A DNA stretch of 64,000 bases from Ruegeria sp. R14_0 (GTDB lineage: Bacteria > Pseudomonadota > Alphaproteobacteria > Rhodobacterales > Rhodobacteraceae). The notes beneath the pieces were generated by a model, which ran no database searches, was not told the origin of the DNA, and saw only the letters and a list, made by a program, of their open reading frames with translations. Shown in pieces: positions 63,972 through 64,000 of the stretch. The DNA is taken from positions 468,618 through 532,617 of the forward strand of contig NZ_JAGHRC010000004.1 in NCBI RefSeq assembly GCF_017743975.1, given 5' to 3'. The first letter of the stretch is position 1. The number at the start of each line of letters is the position of its first letter. Position numbers and translations under genes: made by a program.

Positions 63972-64000
63972 TGGTTGCGGGGGTAGGATTTGAACCTCTG
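63972..64000 (-). tRNA. 3' end of a tRNA-Met-like gene cut by the window edge
   Basis: On the minus strand it ends AGGTTCAAATCCTACCCC, CGCAA, CCA, the 3' end of an initiator-type tRNA-Met with encoded CCA. The visible T-stem (AGAGG against CCTAC) has two mismatches, so the gene may be degraded. The remainder lies beyond the window. Confidence 0.5.

Overview
The window (about 64 kb, GC-rich) looks like chromosome of an alphaproteobacterium of the family Rhodobacteraceae (Roseobacter group, Ruegeria-like). The reasons are the complete Na+-translocating NADH:quinone reductase operon, the ctpA-envC-gpmI order, a DUF6478-type protein, a sinorhizobial-type frcBCA fructose transporter and an NqrM/ApbE pair. 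This assignment is inference from gene content; no 16S or marker search was possible.

Left edge (1-4.1 kb): a YcaO cyclodehydratase (truncated by the window), a TfuA partner, an HExxH metallopeptidase and a small protein ending in seven SGAKV repeats, all on the plus strand and closed by a strong terminator. YcaO and TfuA together are the hallmark of thioamide/azoline peptide maturation, so this is a candidate RiPP-type locus and the most interesting part of the window. A minus-strand class III cyclase-TPR protein and a GNAT acetyltransferase follow.

6.9-12.5 kb: a phosphonoacetaldehyde-dehydrogenase-like enzyme, a GntR regulator, an intact M24 peptidase embedded in a collapsed dipeptide ABC transporter operon (dppA and dppB/F remnants), and a LysR regulator. 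An identical 17-bp palindrome lies before the GntR gene and before the dppA relic, which suggests one regulon.

12.8-19.8 kb: a 1237-aa repeat protein with RTX and CHRD segments, next to its presumed type I secretion ABC transporter and membrane-fusion protein. 19.8-36.9 kb: mostly housekeeping and transport genes (TetR, auxin-efflux-type carrier, fghA, sthA, YaiI, HAD, two MFS, zapE, folC, accD), plus an ABC-exporter-like protein with a degenerate, interrupted ATPase domain and a cyclic-nucleotide-binding domain, overlapping a CPBP protease gene.

36.9-53.3 kb: cell-envelope genes ctpA and envC, gpmI, a sulfatase/phosphonate-hydrolase-like enzyme, the Nqr maturation genes nqrM and apbE, then a CBS protein and two UDP-uronate sugar genes on the other strand, then nqrABCDEF. 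ApbE flavinylates NqrB/NqrC and NqrM supports Nqr assembly, so the two blocks work together although they are separated.

53.5-64 kb: an RlmL-type methyltransferase, tRNA-Pro(CGG), a serine hydrolase, an L,D-transpeptidase-like protein, a HlyU-family protein, an IS110 relic, then a ROK regulator with the fructose ABC transporter frcB-frcC-frcA and a broken frcK. The right edge is gene-poor and holds two copies of a tRNA-Met-like 3' half, which suggests an integration-scarred tRNA locus.
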